Part shown: positions 1-8,538 of the stretch, one piece after another
How the letters are laid out: each line of letters begins with the position of its first letter
Position numbering within the stretch: the first letter of the stretch is position 1
Assembly (NCBI GenBank): GCA_026706345.1
Contig: JAPOYX010000268.1
Coordinates: 1-64,000 of the forward strand
Reading direction: 5' to 3'
DNA length: 64,000 bases
Source: Gemmatimonadota bacterium
GTDB taxonomy: Bacteria; JAAXHH01
The notes under the pieces: generated by a model
Databases searched by the model: none
What the model saw: the letters and a program-made list of their open reading frames with translations, nothing else
Told to the model about the DNA's origin: nothing
Translations under genes and position numbers: made by a program

Positions 1-927
1 GTGCGCGCGAACTATCTGTTTCGTTCCGAGGATCTCGCTACCTGGACTTACCTGCATCCTTTCGTCGAGGACGACGCCTACACCCTGGTGGGAGACGACG
101 GCGCCTGTCCCTATTTCTGGCCCATCGGCGACCGCCACATCCTGCTTTTCTTCAGCCACATGAGCGGCCCCCAGTATCTGATCGGGGACTACGACACGGA
201 AAGGGACAAGTTCGTCGTGACCTACGGCGCCAAGTTCAATTTCGGCGCGTATAAGCCCTCCGGCCTCCACGCCCCTTCGGCCACGCCGGACGGCCAGGGC
301 GGTCTCGTCGCGATCTTCAACATGAACCACGGCAAGCCGACGAAGGACTGGAACCAGATCATGTCGCTGCCGCGACACCTGACCGTCGATGGCGACGACC
401 TGTACCAGGAGCCGGTCGAGGCCCTGAAGTCACTGCGCGAAGCGCCGGCCCGTTTCGACGTGATGACCCTTCCGGCCAACCAGGAAGTCGTGCTGCCCCG
501 GTTGGAGGGCGGCAACACCATGGAATTCGAGGTGGAAATCGATACCGGATCTTCGCCCATGGTGGAGATGAACGTGCTGCGGTCCCCGAACCGGGAGGAA
601 TTCACGCGCATCGCCTTCTACCGGGGCCGCGGGTTCCGGGGCAAGAGTCTCCTGTCCATCGATACTTCCTATGCGTCCATCGCGCCGGACGTCACGTCCC
701 GCGCCCCCGAAACCGCGCCGCTGGCGCTGGAGGAAGACGAAACGCTCAAACTGCGGGTGTTCGTGGACCGAAGCGTCGTGGAGGTTTTTGCCAACGGCCG
801 CCAGTGCGTTTCGCTGCGGGTCTACCCGGACCGGCCCGACAGCACGGGCGTGTCCTTCCGTTCCCAAGGGGTCGACAGCCGGGTCATTTCGCTCCAGGCC
901 TACCGAATGAAGTCGATCTGGACCTGA
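1..927 (+). CDS. GH32-like glycoside hydrolase, 5' part outside window
   Basis: The reading frame is open at the window edge, so this is probably the C-terminal 308 residues of a longer protein. The first part matches the later blades of a GH32 five-bladed propeller (SEDLATW, then a CP motif near residues 36-37, then VIGDYD-like text). Residues about 160-305 look like the GH32 C-terminal beta-sandwich, with the typical stretch LRVFVDRSVVEVFANGR. GH32 enzymes hydrolyse fructosides such as sucrose, levan or inulin. At the position where the family has Glu-Cys-Pro, whose Glu is the acid/base, this protein reads Ala35-Cys36-Pro37, so hydrolytic activity is doubtful. The nucleophile motif would lie upstream of the window. 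The GTG at base 1 may be an internal valine codon. Family assignment is fairly sure; the substrate is unknown. Confidence 0.75.
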   Translation: MRANYLFRSEDLATWTYLHPFVEDDAYTLVGDDGACPYFWPIGDRHILLFFSHMSGPQYLIGDYDTERDKFVVTYGAKFNFGAYKPSGLHAPSATPDGQGGLVAIFNMNHGKPTKDWNQIMSLPRHLTVDGDDLYQEPVEALKSLREAPARFDVMTLPANQEVVLPRLEGGNTMEFEVEIDTGSSPMVEMNVLRSPNREEFTRIAFYRGRGFRGKSLLSIDTSYASIAPDVTSRAPETAPLALEEDETLKLRVFVDRSVVEVFANGRQCVSLRVYPDRPDSTGVSFRSQGVDSRVISLQAYRMKSIWT

Positions 928-992
928 GCAATGAGCAACGCAGCGTCGAAAGGCAGCAAGGGATCATCGTGAAAGCGGCAAGGGAGGGAAGC

Positions 993-2041
993 ATGGCCAC
1001 AGTGGATGGCATCGAACTGCTGCAACTGGTCTGCAACAACGCCTTCGAGCCCCGCTGGGAATCCTACGCGCTCGATGACCTCGGTGCCGACGAGGTCCGC
1101 GTCCGCAGCGAGATCACCGCGGCGAAACACGGGACGGAAAAGGGCGAGATCACGGGGGAGTCCATTTATTCCAGCGTGCCCATGGACCGGGAAGGCCGGG
1201 TCTTCGACCGGTCGCGTACCCATCCCTACGACCCAACGACATGGAAGCCCGTGGGAAATACTACCGTGGGCACGGTCATGGCCGTCGGCAGGAAGTCGAG
1301 GATATCAAGGAGGGCGACCGCGTGTACGGCTATGGCGGATTCAGGACGGTCCACCAGGCCCGTCATTTCAAGCCATTGCTCCCGGGGTTGACCGAGGAAG
1401 CGGCCTGCTGCATGGATCCGGCCGATTTCGCCCTGGCGGCCGTGCGGGACGGACAGGTGCGGATCGGCGAGCGGGTCATCGTCTTCGGCATGGGCGCCAT
1501 CGGGCTCTTCACGGTCCAGCTGGCCCGACTGTCGGGTGCGGTCGACGTGGTGGCGGTCGATCCGATCGCGCACCGGCGTGAACTGGCCCTTCGGCACGGG
1601 GCTACCCTGGCGGTCGATCCGAGCGAGGTCGGCGACTTCGGCATGGCATCACGCGAGTGGCTCGATCTCGGCGCGGACGTCACCATCGAGGCGAGCGGAA
1701 GCTACCACGCCCTCAACCAGGCCATCCGGGCGACCCGGTACGCGGGCCGGGTGGTGCCCCTGGCGTTCTACCTGGGGGATGCGAAGGGACTGTACCTGGG
1801 CGAGGAGTTTCACTTCAACCAGATCGACATCGTCTCGGCCCGGGCGTGCAGCAGCCCGCAGCGGGGCCTGTTCTGGGAAGAGGACCGGATATTTCAGACG
1901 CTGATCCGGCTGTTCCGGGAAAGCACGCTGCATCCCCATGGCCTGCCCGACCCTGTCGTGACGCCGGACGAACTGCCCGAAGCCTATGGAAAGGTCCGGC
2001 ACGCGCCGGACGAGGTGATCAAGGTGGCCGTAAGGTACTGA
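993..2041 (+). pseudogene. Zinc-type (MDR) alcohol dehydrogenase, one-base frameshift
   Basis: The ATG at 993 follows a good ribosome site (AGGGAGGGA) and opens a frame encoding MATVDGIELL and on to GTVMAVG. It then loses homology-like sequence at about 1287-1290. The next frame continues at once with QEVEDIKEGDRVYGYGG and runs to the stop at 2039-2041, including the Rossmann motif VIVFGMGAIGLF. Adding one base after GTC GG near 1287-1289 would restore a single protein of about 349 residues. This is a medium-chain dehydrogenase/reductase (GroES-like N-terminus, NAD(P)-binding C-terminus). The usual catalytic zinc Cys/His-Glu set is not clear. It could be a real pseudogene or an assembly or sequencing error. 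It lies between the GH32 gene and the ankyrin gene, probably in one transcript. Confidence 0.7.
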
Positions 2042-2061
2042 GGAAACGGAGGACAAGGCCC

Positions 2062-3129
2062 ATGGCCGTGGAGAAAGAACTGACGAGTGCGGCGTGGTCC
2101 GGCGACCTGGACGCGACGAAAACCCTGTTGAAGGAAGACCCGGATGCCGCCCGGCACTGGCAGCCTATCATGACCGCCGCCTTTACGGGGAGTACGGAGA
2201 TCGTGCAGCTTCTCCTGGAACACGGCGCCGACCCCAACGTGCTGAGCAGGAACAACCACCGCCACCGGCCGCTTCACCGGGTGCTGGAACACAAGAAGAC
2301 GATACCCAAGGGTCCGAGCCACGTCGAGACCGTGCGCGTGCTTCTCGAGTTCGGCGCGCGCGTTGAACTCCGCGGCGGGCACGGCCGCATGACGGCGCCC
2401 TGTCTCGCCGCCGTGGGCGGGGAGATCCAGTTTCTGCCGGCGCTCCGGGAGCACATCGAAGAGTGGGACATCTTCACCAGCGTGGCGCTGGGCGAGGAGG
2501 AGCGGGTCCAGACGCTTCTCGACGGGGACGCGGCCCTGGTCGACGCGGTGGACGAGAACCGTTGGCGTCCCCTGAACTACGCCGCGGCTTCCAGGGCCGG
2601 AAGGGACGACGCCGCGATGGCGAAACGTCTCGAGCAGATCGTCGCGCTGCTCCTGGAACGGGGCGCCGAGGTCAACCGGCCTCCCCCGGCGCTGACCTCG
2701 GCCATTGGGAATCCATCCATGATGCGGGCGCTGCTGGACGCCGGGGCGAAACCCGATCCAGGCCTGATCAGCGCCCTGTGGAACGTGGACTATGATTCCG
2801 TGGAACTGCTGCTTTCGGCGGGGGCGGACATCCGGCATCCCGCGGTGGACGACACCCTGAGCGAACTGGTGCAGTACGGCACGTACAAAATGGCCCGGTT
2901 CCTGATCGACCGCGGCGCCAACGTGAACAGCCTTGACGATCACCGCGGACGCACCGTGTTGCACTGGACCGCCGTCCGGGGTGCCGGGAAGGAATTCGTC
3001 GCCTACCTGCTCGACCAGGGCGTCGACCCGTCGATCAGGGACCGGGACGGCGCTACGGCGCTGGACATCGCCAAAGCCAGGAAACGGAAGACGATTGTAT
3101 CGATGTTGCAGGAAAGAGGGGCGGGATGA
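2062..3129 (+). CDS. Ankyrin-repeat protein
   Basis: A 355-residue protein starting at ATG 2062, chosen because AACGGAGG lies 10-18 bases upstream and the protein then begins MAVEKELTSAAW. It has at least six ankyrin-like repeats spread along the chain, for example STEIVQLLLEHGADPN, ETVRVLLEFGARVE, QIVALLLERGAEVN, MMRALLDAGAKPD, SVELLLSAGADIR and MARFLIDRGANVN. There is no signal peptide, so it is probably cytoplasmic. Ankyrin repeats mediate protein-protein contacts and no catalytic domain is visible, so the partner is unknown. The stop overlaps the start of the GNAT gene by 4 bases, indicating translational coupling. Confidence 0.85.
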   Translation: MAVEKELTSAAWSGDLDATKTLLKEDPDAARHWQPIMTAAFTGSTEIVQLLLEHGADPNVLSRNNHRHRPLHRVLEHKKTIPKGPSHVETVRVLLEFGARVELRGGHGRMTAPCLAAVGGEIQFLPALREHIEEWDIFTSVALGEEERVQTLLDGDAALVDAVDENRWRPLNYAAASRAGRDDAAMAKRLEQIVALLLERGAEVNRPPPALTSAIGNPSMMRALLDAGAKPDPGLISALWNVDYDSVELLLSAGADIRHPAVDDTLSELVQYGTYKMARFLIDRGANVNSLDDHRGRTVLHWTAVRGAGKEFVAYLLDQGVDPSIRDRDGATALDIAKARKRKTIVSMLQERGAG

Positions 3130-3611
3130 TTCGGATTCGCCGTGCCGGGGAGGACGACTTCGACGCGATCTGGTCCATCTTTCACCGGGTCGTGCGAGCG
3201 GCCGACCCCTATCCCTATCCACCCGAGACGGACAGGCAGGAGGCGTACGCGATGTGGATGGCGCCGCCGAACCGGCCCTACGTGGCCCTGGACGGCGGTG
3301 AGGTGGCGGGCACCTACTATCTGCGGCCCAACCAGCCGGGGCAGGGCGCCCACGTGGCCAACGCCGGGTTCATGGTCGATCCGGACCGCCAGGGCCGCGG
3401 CGTGGGACGGGCGATGGGGGCGCACGCCGTCGAAGAGGCGCGCCGCGAGGGTTTCCTGGCCATGCAGTTCAACATGGTCGTCAGCACGAACCACCGGGCC
3501 GTGGCGCTGTGGCGGGACCTGGGGTTTACGGTGACCGCTACAATACCGGACGCGTTCAATCATCCTGAACACGGCCTCGTGGATGCCCACATCATGTACC
3601 GGAAGTTGTAG
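3126..3611 (+). CDS. GNAT-family N-acetyltransferase
   Basis: A 161-residue protein whose ATG overlaps the ankyrin stop codon (ATGA). The acetyl-CoA binding motif A is plain at about residues 80-105: GFMVDPDRQGRGVGRAMG matches the V-x-x-x-x-R/Q-x-x-G-x-G/A pattern. The later VVSTNHRAVALWRDLGF segment is the usual Asn and LW-GF region of GNAT enzymes. It transfers an acetyl group from acetyl-CoA to an amine; the substrate cannot be read from the sequence. The length is normal for a single-domain GNAT. It is coupled to the ankyrin gene and followed 10 bases later by the cyclotransferase gene. Confidence 0.9.
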   Translation: MIRIRRAGEDDFDAIWSIFHRVVRAADPYPYPPETDRQEAYAMWMAPPNRPYVALDGGEVAGTYYLRPNQPGQGAHVANAGFMVDPDRQGRGVGRAMGAHAVEEARREGFLAMQFNMVVSTNHRAVALWRDLGFTVTATIPDAFNHPEHGLVDAHIMYRKL

Positions 3612-3621
3612 GGAATACCCT

Positions 3622-4476
3622 ATGATCCGGAATGTCTGCACCGTTCTGATCTGCCTGGCGGGGCTGTTTGCCTTCGCTACCTGTTCCGAGCCGACGAATT
3701 CGAGCACCCTTCCCGACGTGACGCCGGACGAGACCGGTTCCACGGAGGGGACGGCCGCAAAGGCGTATACCTACGAAGTGGTCCGTTCGTTCCCCCACGA
3801 CACCCGCGCCTTCACCCAGGGCCTGGCTGTCGAGGGCGACATACTTTTCGAGAGCACCGGAAACTACGGCCAATCCACCTTGCGCCAAGTGGCGTTGCAG
3901 ACCGGCGCGGTGGAACGGATCCGTCGCCTCTCGTCGACGATCTTCGGAGAAGGACTCGCCCTCTACGACGGCAAGATCATCCAGCTGACCTGGAAGTCCG
4001 GTGTAGGCTTCATCTACGACAGGGATACCTTCGAGCTGCTGCGAAGCGTTAGCTATCCCGGCGAAGGATGGGGCATAACCTACGACGGGGAGCGGTTCAT
4101 CATGAGCGACGGATCGTCCACGCTGTACTTCCGCGACAAAGTGACCTTCGAAGAGACCGGCAGGGTATTCGTGCGGGACGGAGACGGCCAGGTGCGCAAT
4201 CTGAACGAACTGGAGTATGTAAAGGGCGAAATCTACGCCAATATCTGGCAAGAGGACCGTATCGCCCGCATCAATCCCGAAACCGGACGGGTGACCGGGT
4301 GGATCGACCTGGAGGGGCTGCTGGAGTCAGGCGGTAGTGAAGGGGCGAACGGCACGGAAGACGTACTCAACGGCATCGCCTACGACGCCGAGGGGGACCG
4401 GCTTTTCGTCACCGGGAAATGGTGGCCCCGGCTCTTCCAGATCAGGCTCATCGAAGAACAGGAACCTCCCCGGTGA
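3622..4476 (+). CDS. Glutaminyl-peptide cyclotransferase, secreted
   Basis: The start at ATG 3622 gives a 284-residue protein with a hydrophobic N-terminal signal (about residues 5-21, ending FATCS). A Cys there could be lipidated, but the lipobox is poor. The mature part is a beta-propeller of the plant/bacterial glutamine cyclotransferase family: FTQGLAVEGD, ESTGNYGQSTLR, GEGWGITYDG, NELEYV and DVLNGIAYD are family-typical blocks. The enzyme converts N-terminal Gln to pyroglutamate, here in the periplasm or at the outer membrane. It probably shares a transcript with the upstream GNAT gene. Confidence 0.85.
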   Translation: MIRNVCTVLICLAGLFAFATCSEPTNSSTLPDVTPDETGSTEGTAAKAYTYEVVRSFPHDTRAFTQGLAVEGDILFESTGNYGQSTLRQVALQTGAVERIRRLSSTIFGEGLALYDGKIIQLTWKSGVGFIYDRDTFELLRSVSYPGEGWGITYDGERFIMSDGSSTLYFRDKVTFEETGRVFVRDGDGQVRNLNELEYVKGEIYANIWQEDRIARINPETGRVTGWIDLEGLLESGGSEGANGTEDVLNGIAYDAEGDRLFVTGKWWPRLFQIRLIEEQEPPR

Positions 4477-4583
4477 TGCGTCGGCCTGACTGGCCCTGCG
4501 TTTCGCCCGCTGCCTGTGAAGTCAGGCACGTCCCGCAGGATTCCGCCCGCCTCCAGCAGGGTCGGGCCTGTCCCATCCGACCT

Positions 4584-5522
4584 TTAGAATCTGGCCGAAA
4601 CGGTAAACTTGGTGATGTCCTGGAGCGTCGAACTTGAGGTATAGCTGAAGTCGATGCGGTACATCTTCCACTGCAGGCCGCCGCCGAACGTGGGCGTGTT
4701 CACGTCGCCTTCCGAGTCGTGCACGTACCCGGTACGCAGCGCGATGAGATCCTGGTACCAGAATTCGGCCCCGACGTTCAGGACGTTCCCGCTGTCCTTC
4801 AGCAGCATTCGGTTCAGGTCAACGGCCAGCAGCAGACTGTTCGACTCGATTTCCAGCGCTTTCAGCGCGGCGCCTACCTTGAGGTTCCGGGACAGAGGAT
4901 CCCCCTGGTCCGGATTGACGTACTTGATCTCCGTTCCAAGATTCTGAAGCGCGCCGGCCACCGTGAAGCGAGGCGTGACATGGGCGGTGAAGCCGAAGTC
5001 CAGGGCGAAGCTCGTTCCCACCCCGTCGTCCTCGTCCGACAGGGCGCTTCGGACGAACTTCAGGTTTGCGCCGACCCCCAGCAACTCGTTGACCCTCGCG
5101 CCGTATGAAATGGAGACCGCCATGTCCGAACTGTTGAACGTGCCCTGGCTGTCCCCGGCCGCGTTCACCCTCTGTTGTTCCCCCAGCGAAAGATAGGGCA
5201 CACTGACGCCGAAAGTTCCAATACCTTCTACGGGTTGCACATAGGAAAAATGCAGGTAGTAGAGGTCGTCCGCCAGGTAGGGCAGCCATTTGAAGTAGGT
5301 TGCCGATGCGCCGCGGTTCTCAAGGAATCCCAGGCCGCCGGGATTCCACGCCGGCACCAGGGCGCCCCGCGCGTGGGCGACGCCCGTCTCGCCCATGGCC
5401 GTGGACCGGGCGTCAGGCGCGATCTGCAGGAACAGGCCGCCGGCCTGGCCGATACCCGCCTGGATACGCTGGGCTGGAAATACCAGCAGAATCGCGATGA
5501 GCAGGTAGCTTAAGTTCTTCAC
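4584..5522 (-). CDS. PorV/PorQ-family outer-membrane beta-barrel protein
   Basis: 312 residues, starting at GTG 5520-5522 with an excellent ribosome site (AAGGAGGGG, about 5532-5540). Residues 1-22 form a cleavable signal peptide (IQA/G). The mature N-terminus, AGGLFLQIAPDARSTAMGETGVA, carries the block typical of the PorV/PorQ family. Alternating hydrophobic strands follow and the chain ends in Phe, as outer-membrane barrels do. In Bacteroidota PorV shuttles type IX secretion substrates; in other FCB phyla the family is widespread and its role is less clear. No other type IX gene is in the window. Transcribed away from the Gfo/Idh gene's 3' end. Confidence 0.8.
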   Translation of the reverse strand: MKNLSYLLIAILLVFPAQRIQAGIGQAGGLFLQIAPDARSTAMGETGVAHARGALVPAWNPGGLGFLENRGASATYFKWLPYLADDLYYLHFSYVQPVEGIGTFGVSVPYLSLGEQQRVNAAGDSQGTFNSSDMAVSISYGARVNELLGVGANLKFVRSALSDEDDGVGTSFALDFGFTAHVTPRFTVAGALQNLGTEIKYVNPDQGDPLSRNLKVGAALKALEIESNSLLLAVDLNRMLLKDSGNVLNVGAEFWYQDLIALRTGYVHDSEGDVNTPTFGGGLQWKMYRIDFSYTSSSTLQDITKFTVSARF

Positions 5523-5751
5523 GATTGAACCCCTCCTTGTTCATTCCACCAGATCGATCACGCTCCGGTGTAACACGGACACCCTGCGGTTTCTGAAAGG
5601 CGAGTCAAGCGACTTATACCGGCATTATACGTCCAATCCCAAGATCAGTCGCAAGATAATGGCCCAGTATGACGAAACCATGACGACAACATGAAAATCC
5701 GGTAGTGCGCGAAGTAACACGGTCTGACACGCGAAACGTCCGGATTTCGGC

Positions 5752-6849
5752 TCACTCCGGCACGTCCACCCACCGCCGGGACGCCGCCGCTTCAAGGATG
5801 GCCTCTGCCACGACCTGGGCGCGCATGCCGTGGTAGAAGGAGGGCACGCAGTCCCGTCCCTCTCGGATGGCGCTGACAAACTCCCAGGCCTGGTCGAAAC
5901 GAAAGGTCTGAGCCGGGTCGCCCTCTTTCGGGTCGCGAGGGGAGCCGGGCAGGGCGAGGAAGCGCTTCGGTACGCTGCGTCGCCGGTATGTATCCCGGCG
6001 CGGACCGGCCAGGATGGCGCGGGGAGTATGAAGCTGGTAGGCGGCGGAACCATTGGTCCCGTTCAATTCGCAGATGTCGTGGTTGCCGCCGGGTCCGCGG
6101 CCCTTGGTCAGTTTACCCATTTCAAACACGCCGGTGGTTCCCGATTCAAACTCGGCGATCCACGCGACCCAATCCTCCACGTCCTGCGGTTCGCAGGGCC
6201 TGCCGTCCTCCGTGCGGTCCCGGGAAACGACCTGTTTAAGCGAGGCGCATACCGACCTGATCGGACCGAGCAGGTCTTCGGCGAAGTCGATACGGTGAAT
6301 GCCCATGTCCCCGAGTTCCCCCGTGGCCGCCATGCGCCTGTACTGGCGCCATCCCACGGAATGCTCGCCCCAGTCCTGCAGGCGCTGGAAGCGCGCGTGG
6401 CGTATCTCGCCGAGTCGGCCTTCGTCGACCAGGTGCTTCAGGTAGCGCATGCCCGGCACGAACCGGTAGGTGAAGGCGGTCATGTGCCGGACGCCGGCGT
6501 CCCGGGCGGACTCGTACATATCGACGGTCTCGGCGACGGTCATGCCGATCGGCTTCTCGCATAGCACGTGGCAACCCGCCCGGACGGCGCTCAGTACGAT
6601 CCCGTGGTGGTACACGTTCGGCACGGCGACGGCCACGGCGTCCGGCCTGACGGCGGCGAGGAACCGGTCCACGTCCGAGAAACCCGACGAAATGCCCCAC
6701 TGCGCCTGCCTGCGGGCCAGCAAGCCTTCATCCACTTCGCAGAGACCGGCGATCTCCACCCCGGGAATGCGGGAAAACCCCGGGTAATGCACGTATTCGC
6801 AGACCGTGCCGAGCCCGATGAGCCCGATGCGTATGTTGCCAGGCGACAT
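5752..6849 (-). CDS. Gfo/Idh/MocA-family oxidoreductase
   Basis: 365 residues. An N-terminal Rossmann fold (IRIGLIGLGTV) is followed by the conserved EKP motif (VLCEKPIG, about residues 95-101), whose Lys is catalytic in this family. The C-terminal alpha/beta domain contains GDMGIHRID, the usual location of the catalytic His. These NAD(P)-dependent enzymes oxidise or reduce sugars and inositols. The substrate cannot be told, but nearby glycoside-hydrolase-like genes would fit sugar catabolism. It starts at ATG 6847-6849, next to a spacer made of 23-bp repeats. Confidence 0.85.
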   Translation of the reverse strand: MSPGNIRIGLIGLGTVCEYVHYPGFSRIPGVEIAGLCEVDEGLLARRQAQWGISSGFSDVDRFLAAVRPDAVAVAVPNVYHHGIVLSAVRAGCHVLCEKPIGMTVAETVDMYESARDAGVRHMTAFTYRFVPGMRYLKHLVDEGRLGEIRHARFQRLQDWGEHSVGWRQYRRMAATGELGDMGIHRIDFAEDLLGPIRSVCASLKQVVSRDRTEDGRPCEPQDVEDWVAWIAEFESGTTGVFEMGKLTKGRGPGGNHDICELNGTNGSAAYQLHTPRAILAGPRRDTYRRRSVPKRFLALPGSPRDPKEGDPAQTFRFDQAWEFVSAIREGRDCVPSFYHGMRAQVVAEAILEAAASRRWVDVPE

Positions 6850-6870
6850 ATTGCTGCTCCAATCTGATCC

Positions 6871-6932
6871 GTGCTCCGTTCCGACTTTGGTCTGTGCTCC
6901 GTTCCGATTTTGGTCTGTGCTCCGTTCCGCGT
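6871..6932. repeat. 23-bp tandem repeat, nearly three copies
   Basis: The core GTGCTCCGTTCCG starts at 6871, 6894 and 6917, an exact 23-bp period. The intervening text (ACTTTGGTCT, ATTTTGGTCT) is nearly identical. It fills the spacer between the Gfo/Idh start and the ceramidase-like stop. There are no unique spacers between the units, so it is not a CRISPR array. Confidence 0.85.
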
Positions 6933-6989
6933 TCGACGCTCAGTTCGGATCCCGGGCTTTGGCACCCCGGCTCCGTCCCCGGACTTCGA

Positions 6990-8435
6990 CTACTTCAGGC
7001 CCCAGGCTTCCAACTGTCGTGTAATGCCTTCGGCCACCGCTTCGAGTCCGCCCGGACCGATCGCCGCGGCCTCTTCCTGGTAGAGCCCCTTGTCATAGTC
7101 GTCCCTGGGCAGCAGGTAGCCGCCCGTCCCCCGGTTGCACAGGACGACCACGACGATCGCGGTAGCGGGGAAGCGTGCCCGCAGCTCGCGCTGCAGCACA
7201 TTGTAGGGCTCGCCGCTCACCAGCACGAGGACGCCTTCGCCAATACGCCAGAGCGTGACGCCATAGGGAGCGCCCTTCCTGTCCGGCGGAAGCGTCTCGA
7301 TGCGCCGCATGGCCCGCCGGACCCGTTCTATCCGGGCGCGGCAGTCGGCGGCTTCGTGGTCCTGCCCTTCCCGCCTCGCCGCTTCTTCACCGGACGTCCA
7401 TTCGGCGAGTTGCCGGTCCAGTTCCGCCTGCGTAGGCAGATCCAGCAGGGGCAGGTCCAGGGTCATCACGGCGGAGTCGAAGGCTGCGAGCCGCTGCCCC
7501 CGCCCCGCATCCACTGGACTTTGGCGCCATACGCCGATGGTGGCGCCCGAGATCACGGGACCGTCGTAGCGCATCTCGATCCCATCGGGCAACAAGGCCT
7601 CCATGGCCGACAGCGCGGCATAGCCGAGTTGACGGCCGTTCCGGTCCGCCGCCTCCGTTTCGCCCACGAACCCGTACCGGGGGCCGAGATCACCGCTCGC
7701 GCCCAGCAGGAACACACAGGGTGCGCCGGTTTCCCGTTCCACGACCTCCCGCATGGCCCCGGGGTAGTCGGGACTGATGAGCGTATTGTCCCAGGCCAGG
7801 GTCGTCGGGTGGCAACTGTAGTTGACGAGGGTGGCGATTATCCCGCCCTCCCGGTCGCTGGCGCGCGTCACCACGACGGTATCGTCGGCGGCACGTTCTG
7901 GATTGGTCCCGCAGGCGTACAGCTGATGCGCTTCGTCCCAGTAGTCGCGGTTGCGGGCCAGGTCGCACCGTCCGTATCCGAAGGCCAGGTCGACCGGCTT
8001 CACGGCGGCCCGGGCCTTTTCTACCAGACCGACGAGTCCCTTTCCGAGGTCAGCCAGGTACCCCGGGATCAGCGAGCCGCCCTCGTGCTCCAGTCGATCG
8101 GGATCGTAGTTTCCGGCAGCGTGCGTATGCGAGAAAGTGAGGACGACACGCTCGGCGGGCAGGCCGGTTCCGGAGGAAACGGTATCCGAAAGGCGTCGCA
8201 GGTCGCCAGCCTGCAGCCAGCCCAGTTCGAGGGAGACGAGGGCGTGTTCCGCCCCGGAACCGGGATCCACGAATACGAGCGCAGATGCGGTCAGTTCCCG
8301 GTGCACGCCCGTCGACGCATCATGCTTCGCGGCGCCCCAGCTGCGGTGGTAGATGCCCGCGGGCGGGGTGATGTCGATCCGTGCGAAGCCCAGTTCGCAC
8401 CGGCCGGCCGGCATGGAGATTACCCGCTGGCTCAA
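6990..8435 (-). CDS. Neutral/alkaline ceramidase-like hydrolase
   Basis: 481 residues with no clear signal peptide. Family blocks of the neutral/alkaline non-lysosomal ceramidase N-terminal domain are visible: GFARIDITPPAG near the start, TFSHTHAAG (likely zinc His), LVNYSCHPTTLAWDN, and FLLGASGDLGPR. Characterised members hydrolyse the amide bond of ceramide. Many bacterial homologues have untested substrates, and this one lacks the C-terminal immunoglobulin-like domain of true ceramidases, so an alternative amide or sugar-linked substrate is possible. It is the last gene of a minus-strand run that includes the MOSC and SDR genes. Confidence 0.75.
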   Translation of the reverse strand: MSQRVISMPAGRCELGFARIDITPPAGIYHRSWGAAKHDASTGVHRELTASALVFVDPGSGAEHALVSLELGWLQAGDLRRLSDTVSSGTGLPAERVVLTFSHTHAAGNYDPDRLEHEGGSLIPGYLADLGKGLVGLVEKARAAVKPVDLAFGYGRCDLARNRDYWDEAHQLYACGTNPERAADDTVVVTRASDREGGIIATLVNYSCHPTTLAWDNTLISPDYPGAMREVVERETGAPCVFLLGASGDLGPRYGFVGETEAADRNGRQLGYAALSAMEALLPDGIEMRYDGPVISGATIGVWRQSPVDAGRGQRLAAFDSAVMTLDLPLLDLPTQAELDRQLAEWTSGEEAARREGQDHEAADCRARIERVRRAMRRIETLPPDRKGAPYGVTLWRIGEGVLVLVSGEPYNVLQRELRARFPATAIVVVVLCNRGTGGYLLPRDDYDKGLYQEEAAAIGPGGLEAVAEGITRQLEAWGLK

Positions 8436-8538
8436 ACGGTCCCCCTTCTTGATGGTCCATTCAGGAATACCCTTCTTCCGGGCATCCCGTCAGCTTCGAG
8501 CGGTCTGGCAAGATGGCCGGTTACGGCATCTGTCGTTG

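Noticed and set aside
5650-5666. Sigma-54-like GG-N10-GC pair upstream of the PorV-like gene (minus strand)
   Set aside because: Only the GGC and TTGC cores match; the rest of the consensus does not, so it is likely chance.
6871-6932. Possible CRISPR array
   Set aside because: The 23-bp units touch each other without unique spacers; the same holds for the 30-bp units at 40784. No cas gene is present.
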